From: an uncultured Clostridia bacterium
GTDB lineage: Bacteria; Bacillota; Clostridia; Oscillospirales; Ruminococcaceae
Assembly: GCA_947168885.1 (NCBI GenBank)
Contig: CAMVNQ010000010.1
Location: 1 to 64,000, forward strand
DNA: 64,000 nucleotides
Direction of reading: 5' to 3'
Shown piece by piece: positions 23,440-32,574 of the stretch. Positions within the stretch are counted from its first letter, which is position 1. Each line of letters opens with the position of its first letter. The notes below the pieces were generated by a model that was given only the letters and a program-made list of their open reading frames with translations, was not told the DNA's origin and did no database searches. Both the position numbers and the translations under genes were made by a program.

Positions 23440-24642
23440 TTATTCTATATTCCCGGAGGTCACTCCGCTTTTGGTAACAATGTCGATGCGTTTGCACTTC
23501 CGCAGCGCAGCCAGTTTCTTTGCTTCTTCCAGATCCGAAAGGTCGGAGTATTCCGCCGTCAGACCCCCGGCAATCAGCTTTCTGCAGTGCTCGATAGCCT
23601 CAACGATACTGTCGTCATCGGAATATATCATAACGTCCGGCGAAGGGAGCAGCATTCCGCCTGAACGCTTCAGGAGCGCTTCGGCGACCGCGTTCTCGTT
23701 GACCGCGAAGCCGGTAGCGGGAGTATCAACGCCGAAGTCCGCAAGAAGCTTGTCATAACGTCCGCCCGTGAGGACAGGCATACCGTAGCCCGAGATATAG
23801 CCGTTGAACACGATACCCGTGTAGTATGCGTCGCTTTTTGCAGCAAAGCCGAGATCGACCGTCACCTTATCACCTATCCCAAGAGCGCACAGGCTCTCGT
23901 ACACCTTTTCAAGCCTTTCAAGTATCGGAAGCGCTTCTTCGGGAAGCACCTTCGCAGCTTCGGCAAATACAGCCTTCCCGCCGAACAGCCTTGTCATACT
24001 GCCGATAGCCGCGGCGTACATATTACCTTCAAACCCCGCAAGCATCTCGTCGAGCGCAGGATAATTCTTGGACACAACGTATTCGCGAAGGTCATCGAGT
24101 TCCTGCTCCTTAAGTCCGAGTTTAGATGAAAGCAGAGCGAAAAATCCGCTGTCGCCTATCTCGAAACGGTAATCATCAACGTCGAAGGACTGCATGACTT
24201 CCGCCGCAATGGATAACGCTTCCATATCAGAGCGCATCACATCTCCGCCTATCATCTCCACGCCGCTCTGATAGAACTCGTCGTCTCTTCCGCTCTCCTT
24301 CGGGTTTGCACGATAGATAGTCTGATTATAGAACAGCTTAAGCGGCAGCGGGGCTGTACGCAGTCTCGTTCCGACAAGTCTTGCTATCGGCATGGTAGAG
24401 TCGGGACGCATGACCATTAGTCTGCCCTTTCCGTCGGTAAGTTTATAGAGCACTTCCTGAGGATAATGTCGTGATTTATTGTTGAACACGTCAAAGAACT
24501 CAAGTCCCGGAGTTATGACCTCGGTATATCCGTGGCTCGTGAATATTTTTCTCAGGCTCTCGCCAATACTTCTGAGCGCCGCACACTCGTCATAGATGAG
24601 ATCACGCGTTCCCTCAGGCGTAAGAAGATCATAGTTTTTCAT
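23440..24642 (-). CDS. hisZ: ATP phosphoribosyltransferase regulatory subunit
   Basis: The protein has 400 residues and is homologous to histidyl-tRNA synthetase. It shows TPEGTRDLIYDE, GYTEVITPGLEFFDVF, VMRPDSTMPIARL, and NQTIYRANPKESGRDDEFYQSGVEMIGG cut by class II motif spacing, and GYISGYGMPVLTGGRYDKL. It lacks the C-terminal anticodon-binding domain of true HisRS. It binds HisG and confers histidine feedback. I place the start at ATG 24642 because GGGGG lies just upstream; the ATG at 24654 has no ribosome site. It is the first gene of the his operon; no T-box or attenuator is evident in the 84-bp gap upstream. Confidence 0.93.
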   Translation of the reverse strand: MKNYDLLTPEGTRDLIYDECAALRSIGESLRKIFTSHGYTEVITPGLEFFDVFNNKSRHYPQEVLYKLTDGKGRLMVMRPDSTMPIARLVGTRLRTAPLPLKLFYNQTIYRANPKESGRDDEFYQSGVEMIGGDVMRSDMEALSIAAEVMQSFDVDDYRFEIGDSGFFALLSSKLGLKEQELDDLREYVVSKNYPALDEMLAGFEGNMYAAAIGSMTRLFGGKAVFAEAAKVLPEEALPILERLEKVYESLCALGIGDKVTVDLGFAAKSDAYYTGIVFNGYISGYGMPVLTGGRYDKLLADFGVDTPATGFAVNENAVAEALLKRSGGMLLPSPDVMIYSDDDSIVEAIEHCRKLIAGGLTAEYSDLSDLEEAKKLAALRKCKRIDIVTKSGVTSGNIE

Positions 24643-24738
24643 AAATACCCCCATTATTCAATGCCGATACGCAATTCCGACCGCGCATACGGCACATATT
24701 TAAATCGTAATACCGGATAACTCTTATTATAAATCCGA

Positions 24739-25347
24739 TCAATGCTTTTCTTTTCCGAAATGGATGAATGACAGTACACCGACCGGAATAAAGTAAACGC
24801 ACCACAGGATAAGCGCGATAGTACCGCCGTTTCCGCTGTTTCCCTCCGGCATATTAATGAACATTCCTGTCATCGGCATAAATACGCATCCCGGGAAGAA
24901 CGCTCCGTGTATAATGAGGAGCGCTTTGAGCCACTTGTCCGTTCTGTTCTTTGCTTTGAAGGAAAGTCCGGTAAAGAATGTAGAAAGTGCCATCATACCG
25001 TATCCGAGCAGGTCGAAATTGAAGATAAGCCCGTTCCTTCCGAAATTTATCAGCGCTGCCGCCTGTTCATTCAGCGGTTCATTCGCTACCGTTGTAATCT
25101 GCGTGAAATATACTATCATCACGAAAATGCAGTAAATCCCGGAAAATACCATACCTATGTCTGCCGCCACTTTACGGTTGTTCTCACACTCGTGATGCAG
25201 TCCCGCCATGGTCATGATAAACCCTATCGGCAGGATAAAACATACAAAATACTGACAATAAGGAATATAAATTACCAGAAACAAAGCAAACAAAAAACAT
25301 GTCACTGTTACAATTGCCGCTCCGATCCTCGGTATCGTCCTGTTCAT
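24739..25347 (-). CDS. Six-helix integral membrane protein, unknown
   Basis: The protein has 202 residues and is strongly hydrophobic, with about six helices (for example IGAAIVTVTCFLFALFLVIYI, YFVCFILPIGFIMTMAGL, LLGYGMMALSTFFTGLSF, TIALILWCVYFIPVGVLSF). The short loop GLHHECENNRKVAADIG after helix 2 is the most distinctive part. I do not recognise the family. It has its own consensus promoter with an operator palindrome directly downstream of the -10, so it is tightly regulated, probably by a GntR- or MarR-type protein encoded elsewhere. It precedes the his operon on the same strand. Confidence 0.6.
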   Translation of the reverse strand: MNRTIPRIGAAIVTVTCFLFALFLVIYIPYCQYFVCFILPIGFIMTMAGLHHECENNRKVAADIGMVFSGIYCIFVMIVYFTQITTVANEPLNEQAAALINFGRNGLIFNFDLLGYGMMALSTFFTGLSFKAKNRTDKWLKALLIIHGAFFPGCVFMPMTGMFINMPEGNSGNGGTIALILWCVYFIPVGVLSFIHFGKEKH

Positions 25348-25378
25348 TTCCTTATCCTTGCCTCTCGCTTTAGTTAAT

Positions 25379-25435
25379 TACTATGCTAACCAATTACCAT
25401 AGTAGTATGATACCATTAATCGACTATAATGTCAA
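25379..25435 (-). promoter_or_regulatory. Promoter and operator of the six-helix membrane gene
   Basis: On the minus strand TTGACA (25435-25430) and TATCAT (25412-25407) are separated by 17 bp. An inverted repeat (25379-25404) with TACTATG and CATAGTA arms overlaps the transcription start, typical for a repressor site. Confidence 0.65.
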
Positions 25436-25501
25436 GTCAAAAAGAAAATTTCGCCGATATGTACAAATTGATCGGCGAAACTCCCGAATGTTTGGTATTT
25501 T

Positions 25502-26251
25502 TTATGCTTCCCTGTTCTTCGCGTTTATGATACGCGCAACGAATGTCAGCTTCTCGCTGTCTTCTGTCGGAGAGTTCTCCGTCGGGTACTCATAGCACGC
25601 GCAAAGCTCGAATCCCGCTTCTTCAAGGAGCTTTTCTATCGTCTCCTCCGCCCATGCCGTCTCGGTGAAATCATCGGAACTGCGGCGGTAAATATCACCG
25701 TCACGCTCAAAAAAATCGAGCTGTATCGCGGTAACACCGTTCCCCTCGTATTCGTTCTCCCAGACGCAGAAAACATCGTCGGTCTCATAAACGTATGTAT
25801 TGTCGGCAAGCACATTCTCGTGCTTATACGGCGTGTTCACATCGAACACGAAAACTCCGCCCGCATTCATAAACAGTGCGACCTTCTCAAAAACTGTCCG
25901 CACTTCGTCGATGCTTTCAAGGTGGTTAAGACTGTCAAGCGCGCAAACTGCCGCATCTATCGTACCGAACATATCAAGCTCCGTCATATCCTGACAGAGG
26001 TACTGTACACCGTCGTGAGGCTTCGCAAACGCAATATCGAGCATTTCCGGCGACGCGTCAGTTCCGATAACGTCGTAACCCTTTTCCGAGAGCAGAACCG
26101 AAAGCGATCCCGTCCCACAGGCGAGATCGAGCAATATTCCCTTATCTCTGCCGAAACGCGAGACAAGCCGGTCAAAATACTCTGCAAGAGCGTTATAGTC
26201 TATATTCGCGGTAAGTTCATCGTAATATCGCGCGAATGTGTCATAGCTCAT
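25502..26251 (-). CDS. Class I SAM-dependent methyltransferase
   Basis: The protein has 249 residues. Motif I is ILLDLACGTGSLSVLLSEKG (about residues 39-58), followed by VIGTDASPEML, CALDSLNHLES and GGVFVFDVNT. It resembles the group that includes BCG1362-type and dTDP-sugar or small-molecule methyltransferases; the substrate cannot be told. It is coupled by a 4-bp overlap to the TrpR-like gene upstream, an arrangement known in clostridia. Confidence 0.85.
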   Translation of the reverse strand: MSYDTFARYYDELTANIDYNALAEYFDRLVSRFGRDKGILLDLACGTGSLSVLLSEKGYDVIGTDASPEMLDIAFAKPHDGVQYLCQDMTELDMFGTIDAAVCALDSLNHLESIDEVRTVFEKVALFMNAGGVFVFDVNTPYKHENVLADNTYVYETDDVFCVWENEYEGNGVTAIQLDFFERDGDIYRRSSDDFTETAWAEETIEKLLEEAGFELCACYEYPTENSPTEDSEKLTFVARIINAKNREA

Positions 26252-26553
26252 CCCATTTTGCCCTGTTTCTTAAGGCGGTCGAATACTACACCATAGCCGT
26301 CCTTACCGGTCTGGAGCGTTCTGTTCACGCGGCTTATGGTTGCGGTGCTCGCGCTTGTTATATCAACGATATCCGCATATACTTTGTCTTCTGTAAGATA
26401 CTTTGCCACAACAAGTCTCTGTGAAATAGATGCAAGCTCCTGAACTGTGCAGAGATCTTCAAAGAAAGCTGCGCACTCCTCGATGTTTTTGAGCTGGAGG
26501 ACTGCTTCATAAAGGAATTCACGGTTTTCGTAGTTAATCTGGCGTTTTTTCAT
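26248..26553 (-). CDS. YerC/YecD-type TrpR-related regulator
   Basis: The protein has 101 residues. The TrpR-like helix-turn-helix is VQELASISQRLVVAKYLTEDK then YADIVDITSASTATISRVNR. This is the YerC/YecD family, which shares the TrpR fold but is not known to bind tryptophan. I take ATG 26553 because AAAGGAAAT precedes it; the ORF extends 11 codons further without a site. The promoter at 26615-26643 is close to consensus. It is the first gene of a two-gene operon with the methyltransferase. Confidence 0.88.
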   Translation of the reverse strand: MKKRQINYENREFLYEAVLQLKNIEECAAFFEDLCTVQELASISQRLVVAKYLTEDKVYADIVDITSASTATISRVNRTLQTGKDGYGVVFDRLKKQGKMG

Positions 26554-26614
26554 GTCTATTTCCTTTCCATTTATCGATCGCGGCACTTTACCGCATAACG
26601 TATTACTACATTAC

Positions 26615-26643
26615 AGTTTATCACGCAAAAGCCGAAAAGTCAA
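26615..26643 (-). promoter_or_regulatory. Promoter of the TrpR-like/methyltransferase operon
   Basis: On the minus strand TTGACT (26643-26638) and TAAACT (26620-26615) are separated by 17 bp. Confidence 0.65.
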
Positions 26644-26740
26644 GCATTTTCGTAATATTTTTACATCTGATCCAATTGCTTCATACGGTAATATTTATCC
26701 CTGAGCCGGAATATTATGTACAAAAACGGAGGGACAAACA

Positions 26741-27214
26741 ATGAAAAACATCAAATGGACAGATCTGCTCATATTCGTTATCATAGCCGAACTTGTCGGC
26801 ACGGTATCGGGAATAGTTTCCGGCGGGAGCTTCGGAGCGTACTACGACACTATAGCCATGCCGCCGTTCTCACCGCCCGGCTGGCTTTTCCCGGTCGTAT
26901 GGACTATACTCTACGCGCTGATGGGCGTTTCGGCGTATCTCATACACAGCTCAGACGCTCCTGCAAAAAAGCAGGCACTTGACATCTACTGGCTCCAGCT
27001 TCTCGCAAACTTTCTGTGGAGCCCCGCATTCTTCGGGATCAGATCCTTCGGGACAGCAGTCGCCGTTGTCATAGTCATGCTCGTTCTTATCGCAATAATG
27101 CTGGCAGTTTTCGGGAAGATACGAAGATCTGCGGTATGGCTCAACATACCGTACCTCGTCTGGACTGTATTCGCCGCGTACCTGACGATAGGCGCTTACG
27201 TTCTCAACGGCTGA
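26741..27214 (+). CDS. TspO/MBR-family membrane protein
   Basis: The protein has 157 residues and five membrane helices. Signature segments are AMPPFSPPGWLFPVVWTILYALMGVSAYL (the conserved PPxWxFPxxWTxLY region), LLANFLWSPAFFGI and LNIPYLVWTVFAAYLTIGAYVLN. TspO proteins bind porphyrins and sterol-like ligands and are linked to stress responses. A GGAGG site precedes the ATG. Its end overlaps the end of plsX on the other strand by 19 bp, so the two transcripts are convergent and share their tails. Confidence 0.95.
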   Translation: MKNIKWTDLLIFVIIAELVGTVSGIVSGGSFGAYYDTIAMPPFSPPGWLFPVVWTILYALMGVSAYLIHSSDAPAKKQALDIYWLQLLANFLWSPAFFGIRSFGTAVAVVIVMLVLIAIMLAVFGKIRRSAVWLNIPYLVWTVFAAYLTIGAYVLNG

Positions 27215-28188
27215 GCTGCCGCGAACTCACCCTTTATCTTCTCGATGAGTCCGTGCTCCGCGAGACGGTAGGCTGTATTGATTATATTGTACACAGTCTC
27301 CGCGTTTGCCGCGCCATGCCCTTTGATTATAGGAAGCTTCGTACCGAGCAGCACCGCGCCGCCCTGCGAATTATAATCGTACTTCTTATAAAGCCTGTCG
27401 AACGCTTCCTGCGGAATATCGCCGGACGTTCTGCGAAGTTCAGAGATGACAGCTTTCGCGCTTCCCTCAAGGGCTTTGAGCAGGATATTGCCCGAGAACC
27501 CGTCGCACGCCAGAACATCTGCCCTGCCTTCGAGCACGTCGCCGGCTTCGATATTGCCGATGAAGTTTATGCCGCTTGCGCGCAGGAGCTCGTTCGCTTT
27601 TCTGACGACACCGCTTCCCTTCTTGTCCTCGGCACCGTTTGAGAGCAGCCCGACCTTCGGTTCGTCAACGCCCGATGCTTTCATGTACGCAATGCCCATT
27701 CGTGCGAAATCGACTATCTTTTCCGCGCGGCAGTCAACGTTAGCGCCGCAGTCAACGATACAGAACGGTGTATCGTCCGTTCTTTTCAGCTCCGCAAGAA
27801 GAATGGGGCTTACCGGAACGACGCGCCCGAGTATCATCATCGCGCAGACGAAGATCGCACCCGTCGCACCGCATGACACGAACCCACCTATATCGGGGTC
27901 GGACTTGCAGAGTGACATTCCGCGGACTATGGAGGAATCCGGCTTTGCCTTATATGCCTCGGCAGGATCTTCACCGTTTATTATGACCTGCGGACAATCC
28001 GCTATCTCAATGCGGTCCTTTCTGTAACCGTTCTTTTCTATGTATTCTTCAAGCACATCTTTGTCTCCGCAGAGATAAAGGAACAGCCCCTCGTTGTCAC
28101 GCACCGCACGGAAAGCTCCGTCGATGAGTTCTGTCTGCGGTCTGTCCGCGCCTTTCAGATCAACAACTATCTTAACTATTTTTACCAC
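27196..28188 (-). CDS. plsX: PlsX-like acyl-ACP:phosphate acyltransferase
   Basis: The protein has 330 residues, the family length. PlsX features are FVSCGATGAIFVCAMMILGR (in place of SAGNTGALM), FCIVDCGANVDCRAE, ANELLRASGINFIGNIEA, DVLACDGFSGNILLKALEG and GGAVLLGTKLPIIKGHGAANAETV. The usual N-terminal DAMGGD is replaced by VDLKGADRP, so it is a diverged member. The start is a GTG at 28188 overlapping the end of the reductase gene by 17 bp; ORFs further upstream are in a shadow frame. It would make acyl phosphates from acyl-ACP for PlsY. Here it is the last gene of the ketosynthase cluster, and acyl donor specificity may differ from the housekeeping enzyme. Confidence 0.85.
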   Translation of the reverse strand: MVKIVKIVVDLKGADRPQTELIDGAFRAVRDNEGLFLYLCGDKDVLEEYIEKNGYRKDRIEIADCPQVIINGEDPAEAYKAKPDSSIVRGMSLCKSDPDIGGFVSCGATGAIFVCAMMILGRVVPVSPILLAELKRTDDTPFCIVDCGANVDCRAEKIVDFARMGIAYMKASGVDEPKVGLLSNGAEDKKGSGVVRKANELLRASGINFIGNIEAGDVLEGRADVLACDGFSGNILLKALEGSAKAVISELRRTSGDIPQEAFDRLYKKYDYNSQGGAVLLGTKLPIIKGHGAANAETVYNIINTAYRLAEHGLIEKIKGEFAAAQPLRT

Positions 28189-28924
28189 CCGCTTCTTTTT
28201 GTTCCTGCCAGAAACGTTCGGCAAGGATCCTGTATGTTTTTTTGGAAAACCACGGCTTCGACAGCTCCGCGGCCGTTTCTTCGTCAATAAAGCCCTGCTG
28301 CATGAACATCCGACCCGCCTTCTCCGCCATTCCGGTGAACGCCGCAAGTCTGTGTGTCGAACCCGCTTCCACGAGAGCTTTAATCTGGGGACAGAATATC
28401 GCGGTGTAGTTTCCGCGTCCATAGATGAGATCATACTGCCCGCGAAGCGGAGCAAATACCTCTTCGCCCTCGGAGAATCCACAGGACGAGATGACAGCGA
28501 AATGCTGCTCCTTATCGGTATCTCTGAAACGATGGGAAAGCCCCTCGTCCGGAGCCGGCATAAATCCCTTATATGTCTCGAACATACCGAGCATACGGTC
28601 GATAAAGGTCTTGAAAGCTCCAGGCATTCCGAAAAAATAAAGCGGATAGCTGTGTATGACAAAATCCGCTTCTTTAAGCTTTTTCATCAGAAGCCCCATA
28701 TCGTCGTCCTTTATAACACATTCGCCCTCCGTGCGTCCCCAACAGGAGAGACAGCCGCGGCAGGGCTTTATGTTCATATCCGGTATGTTGATGTACTCCA
28801 CGGTGCTTTCCCGCTCTTTTACCATTCCGCCGACGAACGCTCTCGTCGCAGTCATGGTGAAGCTTTTTTCACGCTTGGGGCTTCCGTTTATAACAAGTAT
28901 TTTTTTAGATGTATCGTCGGACAT
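28172..28924 (-). CDS. Flavodoxin-like NAD(P)H-dependent FMN reductase
   Basis: The protein has 250 residues. The N-terminus KKILVINGSPKREKSFTMTA is the FMN phosphate loop of the NADPH-dependent FMN reductase fold. CRGCLSCWGRTEGECVIKDDD is a Cys-rich loop common in the clostridial members, and VIHSYPLYFFGMPGAFKTFIDRML is the second flavin contact. The C-terminal 70 residues are an extension seen in some relatives. It lies between fabZ and plsX in the ketosynthase operon. It is not a recognised enoyl-ACP reductase, so its part in the pathway is unclear. Confidence 0.85.
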   Translation of the reverse strand: MSDDTSKKILVINGSPKREKSFTMTATRAFVGGMVKERESTVEYINIPDMNIKPCRGCLSCWGRTEGECVIKDDDMGLLMKKLKEADFVIHSYPLYFFGMPGAFKTFIDRMLGMFETYKGFMPAPDEGLSHRFRDTDKEQHFAVISSCGFSEGEEVFAPLRGQYDLIYGRGNYTAIFCPQIKALVEAGSTHRLAAFTGMAEKAGRMFMQQGFIDEETAAELSKPWFSKKTYRILAERFWQEQKEAGGKNS

Positions 28925-28950
28925 CTGAATCTTTGCCTTTCTGATGCATA

Positions 28951-29394
28951 TTATCGCGAATATACCGCGGAGCTGTCGATTGCCGTGAACACGAGCGAAC
29001 CTTTCGCGTGTACCTTTCCGTCAACACAGACTTTTGCGTCAAAATAGTAGAGTCCGGCTCCCGCTTTCGTCTTTGTTACGGTTATATCGAGAACATCCCC
29101 CGGTATAACAGCCTTCACGAACTTGAAGTTATCGACCTTCAGCAGCACATAAAGCTTGTCGTCGGAAGCGTCCGGCTCGATAACGAGCGAACAGAGCTGT
29201 GCACAGCTCTCGACGATGAGGACTCCCGGCATTATCGGCGCACCGGGGAAATGCCCGACGAAGTGCGGCTCGTTCACGGACACACACTTTATGCCGCGTG
29301 CACTCTCTTCGGGGACAAGCTCGGTCACACGGTCTATCATCTGAAACGGCGGGCGCTGCTTTATGCGCTCGTTGATCTCGTTTATAGTCATCAT
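28951..29394 (-). CDS. fabZ: 3-hydroxyacyl-ACP dehydratase, FabZ type
   Basis: The protein has 147 residues in a hot-dog fold. RPPFQMIDRVTEL is followed by the active-site segment PHFVGHFPGAPIMPGVLIVESCAQL, with His in GHFP and the acidic residue in LIVESCAQ. The start ATG 29394 overlaps the fabG stop (ATGA) and has GGAGG upstream. It dehydrates 3-hydroxyacyl-ACP. In this operon it follows the ketoreductase, as expected for a type II elongation module. Confidence 0.93.
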   Translation of the reverse strand: MMTINEINERIKQRPPFQMIDRVTELVPEESARGIKCVSVNEPHFVGHFPGAPIMPGVLIVESCAQLCSLVIEPDASDDKLYVLLKVDNFKFVKAVIPGDVLDITVTKTKAGAGLYYFDAKVCVDGKVHAKGSLVFTAIDSSAVYSR

Positions 29395-30122
29395 AATGAG
29401 ATACCTCCGTCCATGGTTATTACCTGACCGGTAATGTACGCGCACGCGTCGGACGCAAGCATGGATACTACCGCCGCCACTTCATCGGCAGTACCAAAGC
29501 GGTGCAGCGGGATAGTTTTCAGGTACTCCTCTTTTTTCTCTGCGGAAAGAGCGTCTATCATCTCTGTCTCTATGAAGCCGGGAGCGACCGCGTTGACTCT
29601 TATGCCCTTAGCGCCCATTTCCTTGGCAAGGACACGGGTAAGTGCGTTCACTGCGCCTTTTGTGGCACTGTAAACACTTTGTCCCGCAAGGGCAAGTTCG
29701 CCGCTTACTGAGGACATATTTATGATAACGCCCTTTTTCTTCCTGAACATCTTCAGTCCTGCCTGCTGAGCGCAGTAGAAGTAACCCTTGACGTTAAGAT
29801 CCATGCACTTGTCCAGGTCGTCCATATTGAGCATGAGCAGCAGGTTATCCCTTACTATGCCGGCATTGTTTACGAGAAGGTCGATCTGACCGTACTGCTT
29901 GTCAACATCCTTTATCATCTGCTTGACCTGTGCAAGATCAGACACATCGGCTTTATATGTCATACCGTCGCCGCCGTCGGCTTTTATTGTTTCGAGAACT
30001 TTCTGAGCCTCATCATCGCTTCTGCTGTAATTGATGACAACGGTATATCCGTCCCTGGCAAGACGCAGAGCACAGGCTTTTCCTATACCGCGGGAAGCTC
30101 CGGTTATGAGTGCGACTTTCAT
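29391..30122 (-). CDS. fabG: 3-oxoacyl-ACP reductase, FabG type
   Basis: The protein has 243 residues of the short-chain dehydrogenase family. The cofactor motif is TGASRGIGKACAL, the NNAGI motif is present, the catalytic Ser-Tyr-Lys are in INMSSVSG and VYSATKGAV, and the end is YITGQVITMDGGISL. It reduces 3-ketoacyl-ACP with NADPH. It is coupled to fabZ by 4 bp and lies 12 bp after the fused ketosynthase gene. Confidence 0.95.
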   Translation of the reverse strand: MKVALITGASRGIGKACALRLARDGYTVVINYSRSDDEAQKVLETIKADGGDGMTYKADVSDLAQVKQMIKDVDKQYGQIDLLVNNAGIVRDNLLLMLNMDDLDKCMDLNVKGYFYCAQQAGLKMFRKKKGVIINMSSVSGELALAGQSVYSATKGAVNALTRVLAKEMGAKGIRVNAVAPGFIETEMIDALSAEKKEEYLKTIPLHRFGTADEVAAVVSMLASDACAYITGQVITMDGGISL

Positions 30123-30134
30123 AGTATGGTCTCC

Positions 30135-32525
30135 TTATCTGCTTATGATTACGGCACTGTACGATCCGCCCGTGCCGAACGCGACTGCGAGTATATTGTT
30201 CAGCGCAGCGCTCTTCACTGTGCCTGTATGAACTTCTGCATCGTCAAGATATGTGCAGCCGTACTCCGCAATATCACCGTGCAGCATCAGAGCCGCGTGT
30301 GCAGCGCCGAGAGCCGCTGAAGCCGCTCTTCCCTCGCCAAGCTTCTTCTTCACAGATATAACAGGAAGTTTTGCGAGTTTATCACCGAATACACGGCGAA
30401 GTGCGTCACATTCTATCTTATCCACAACTGTATGTCCGTCAGCAAAACCAACAACAGCGTCAATATCACTTATTGACATTCCCGCATCTGCAAGCGCGTT
30501 GTTTATCGCGGTATCGAGAGCTTCTCCGGAGCCCGTGAGCTTTCCGAACTCAACGCTCCTGCACGCCGTTCCGAACCCTTTTGCGCGTGCATATATCCTT
30601 GCGCCGCGTGCTTCAGCAGTCTCCGCGTCTTCAAGGAGTATCGACGTGCTTCCGTCTGAAAGTGTGATCTTGTCATTGTGTGAATAGGGCTGAACACAGG
30701 TATCGGCAGCAAGACCGAGATCCTTGTAAAGTCCGCGTATTATTTCATTGTTCTCGTCCGTTCCCGTTGCAAGCACCGCTTTGCCGCGTCCGAGACGTAT
30801 AACGTTCATTCCGTAGCCGACCGAGAAAAGTCCCGACTGAGCACCGTTCGTAGCCGTAACGTTATATCCCTTTATGCCGGAGCATATCGACAGATAGCCT
30901 CCCGCCGCATTATATACAGTATTCGGAAACTTGAACGCGCTTCCGTTGGCATTACCCTTTTCCGCGATAAGCATTTCGAAATCGCACACCGGCGAGAGAG
31001 AACCTTCTGAGGTACCGACGATTATACCTATGTCCGTCGCGTTATCGCTGTTCACGGTGTAATTACCATCTTTCAGAGCATACATTCCGGAAACAGCCTG
31101 TAACTGGCTGAAACGGTCGAGCTTGCGGTAGAACGCCATTTTGAGTCCGAGCTCGTCGTACTCGTCCTTTCCGACCGAAGAACAGAGATCGGCAGTCCCG
31201 GGCGCATTTTCGTCGGCACAGCTCTCGATATACTTCTGAGCGCCGTTGCCTGCGGGGGTAACTATACCAAGTCCCGTGATGCATATTTCCGGAAGCTTGT
31301 CCGGCTTCTTCATGCTGCCGGTCTTTTTGCTGAATATGATGCTCGCGTTGTTTCCGCCGAAAGCAAAGGAGTTGCTCATAACGGTGTCGAGCTCTTTTTT
31401 CTTGGGTGAGTTAGGACAGAAATCAATGCTTCCGGCTCTTTCGGCAAGAAGTCCGAGATCGTCGTCCGAGAAGCCGAGTGTGGGCGGTACAGTGTTTTCC
31501 GTAAGCGCCTTGACCGCAAGAACAGCTTCCACCGCTCCCGCAGCACCGAGACAATGTCCCGTCATCGCCTTGGTCGAACTTGCGCTGAGGTGATCGTTCT
31601 TTCCGCCGAATATCGTGCGAAGAGAAAGGAACTCTGCTTCGTCATTCTTTGCCGTGCCGGTTCCGTGCGCGTTTACATAGTCGATATCCGTTTCGCTTAC
31701 GCCCGAGCCTTCTATCGCCCAGCGTATAGCGTTCATCTGACCCTCGCCGTCCGGTCTGGGAGCGGTAATGTGATGCGCGTCACTGCTTATTCCCGAACCG
31801 AGAACTTCACAGTATATCTTTGCTCCGCGCTTTACTGCGTGCTCATAGGACTCAACGATAAGAGCTCCCGCGCCCTCGCCGAGAGTGATACCGCTCAGGT
31901 GGTTGAACGGCGAACAAGGGTTCGCGTCAAGCGCATGAAGCGATGTAAACCCTGCAAACGGAACGGACGAGAACGAGTCTGCGCCGCCTGCTACTACAAC
32001 ATCGGCCTTTCCCGCACGGATAAGGTCAGCAGCGTAGGAAATGCTTATCGTTCCGGCTGCACAGGCATTTGCAACGTTCATAACGGCACCGCCTGCACCG
32101 CAGTAACCGGCAGCCTGTGAAGCTATCGCGGAAATCGGCATCTGCGGTATGAGTTCTGCCGACTTTTCCTTGGTATAGTACTTCTCGACGCTTACAACGC
32201 CGCCGACACAGCTTCCCATTATAACACCCGCGCGTTCACTTCCGCCGAAGCCTTCGATCTTCGCGTCACGCATAGCTTCATCGACAGCTTTTATGCAGAG
32301 CTTCGAGACTCTGTCCATTTTCTCCGTGCAGGCGATGTTGTCCCACTTGTCGCCGCGGACCTCCGCAGCGTAGTCGGAATAGCAGTTCTCCGTATCCACA
32401 GTCTTTGTATGGTCTATGCCGGATTTTGACGCCATAGCGCTTTTCCAGCATTCATCAACATTTTCACCGATAGCCGAGATCATTCCGAGTCCGGTTATCA
32501 CACAGCGCATCTCATCGTTATTCAA
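30135..32525 (-). CDS. Fused double ketosynthase: active KS plus dead, chain-length-factor-like KS
   Basis: The protein has 796 residues and two FabF-like domains in tandem. Domain 1 (about 7-400) has all catalytic residues: Cys155 (NACAAGT), His287 (HGTGT) and His324 (KAMTGHCLGAAG). Domain 2 (about 412-795) aligns end to end but has Ala562 at the Cys position (NGAQSGL), a Phe in FADGH in place of HGTGT, and Glu in place of the second His (KKLGEGRAA). The arrangement mirrors the KS-alpha/KS-beta (chain-length factor) heterodimers of type II polyketide and aryl-polyene systems, but in one chain. The first start is TTG 32525, with AAAGGCGG upstream; ATG 32510 is the alternative. It is downstream of the ACP gene with a hairpin between them. 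Polyene-like output is inference. Confidence 0.9.
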   Translation of the reverse strand: MNNDEMRCVITGLGMISAIGENVDECWKSAMASKSGIDHTKTVDTENCYSDYAAEVRGDKWDNIACTEKMDRVSKLCIKAVDEAMRDAKIEGFGGSERAGVIMGSCVGGVVSVEKYYTKEKSAELIPQMPISAIASQAAGYCGAGGAVMNVANACAAGTISISYAADLIRAGKADVVVAGGADSFSSVPFAGFTSLHALDANPCSPFNHLSGITLGEGAGALIVESYEHAVKRGAKIYCEVLGSGISSDAHHITAPRPDGEGQMNAIRWAIEGSGVSETDIDYVNAHGTGTAKNDEAEFLSLRTIFGGKNDHLSASSTKAMTGHCLGAAGAVEAVLAVKALTENTVPPTLGFSDDDLGLLAERAGSIDFCPNSPKKKELDTVMSNSFAFGGNNASIIFSKKTGSMKKPDKLPEICITGLGIVTPAGNGAQKYIESCADENAPGTADLCSSVGKDEYDELGLKMAFYRKLDRFSQLQAVSGMYALKDGNYTVNSDNATDIGIIVGTSEGSLSPVCDFEMLIAEKGNANGSAFKFPNTVYNAAGGYLSICSGIKGYNVTATNGAQSGLFSVGYGMNVIRLGRGKAVLATGTDENNEIIRGLYKDLGLAADTCVQPYSHNDKITLSDGSTSILLEDAETAEARGARIYARAKGFGTACRSVEFGKLTGSGEALDTAINNALADAGMSISDIDAVVGFADGHTVVDKIECDALRRVFGDKLAKLPVISVKKKLGEGRAASAALGAAHAALMLHGDIAEYGCTYLDDAEVHTGTVKSAALNNILAVAFGTGGSYSAVIISR

Positions 32526-32574
32526 TTCGGTTTCCGCCTTTCTTTACGGCTCGTGACAGAGCCGCAGTCTTTAT

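Noticed and set aside
24655-24738. A T-box or attenuator before hisZ
   Set aside because: The gap is short and lacks the GGTGG-type T-box sequence, a His codon run or a terminator.
28190-28662. An N-terminal extension of plsX to 488 residues
   Set aside because: The extension lies entirely within the flavin reductase gene in another frame and has no PlsX-like sequence; GTG 28188 gives the normal length.
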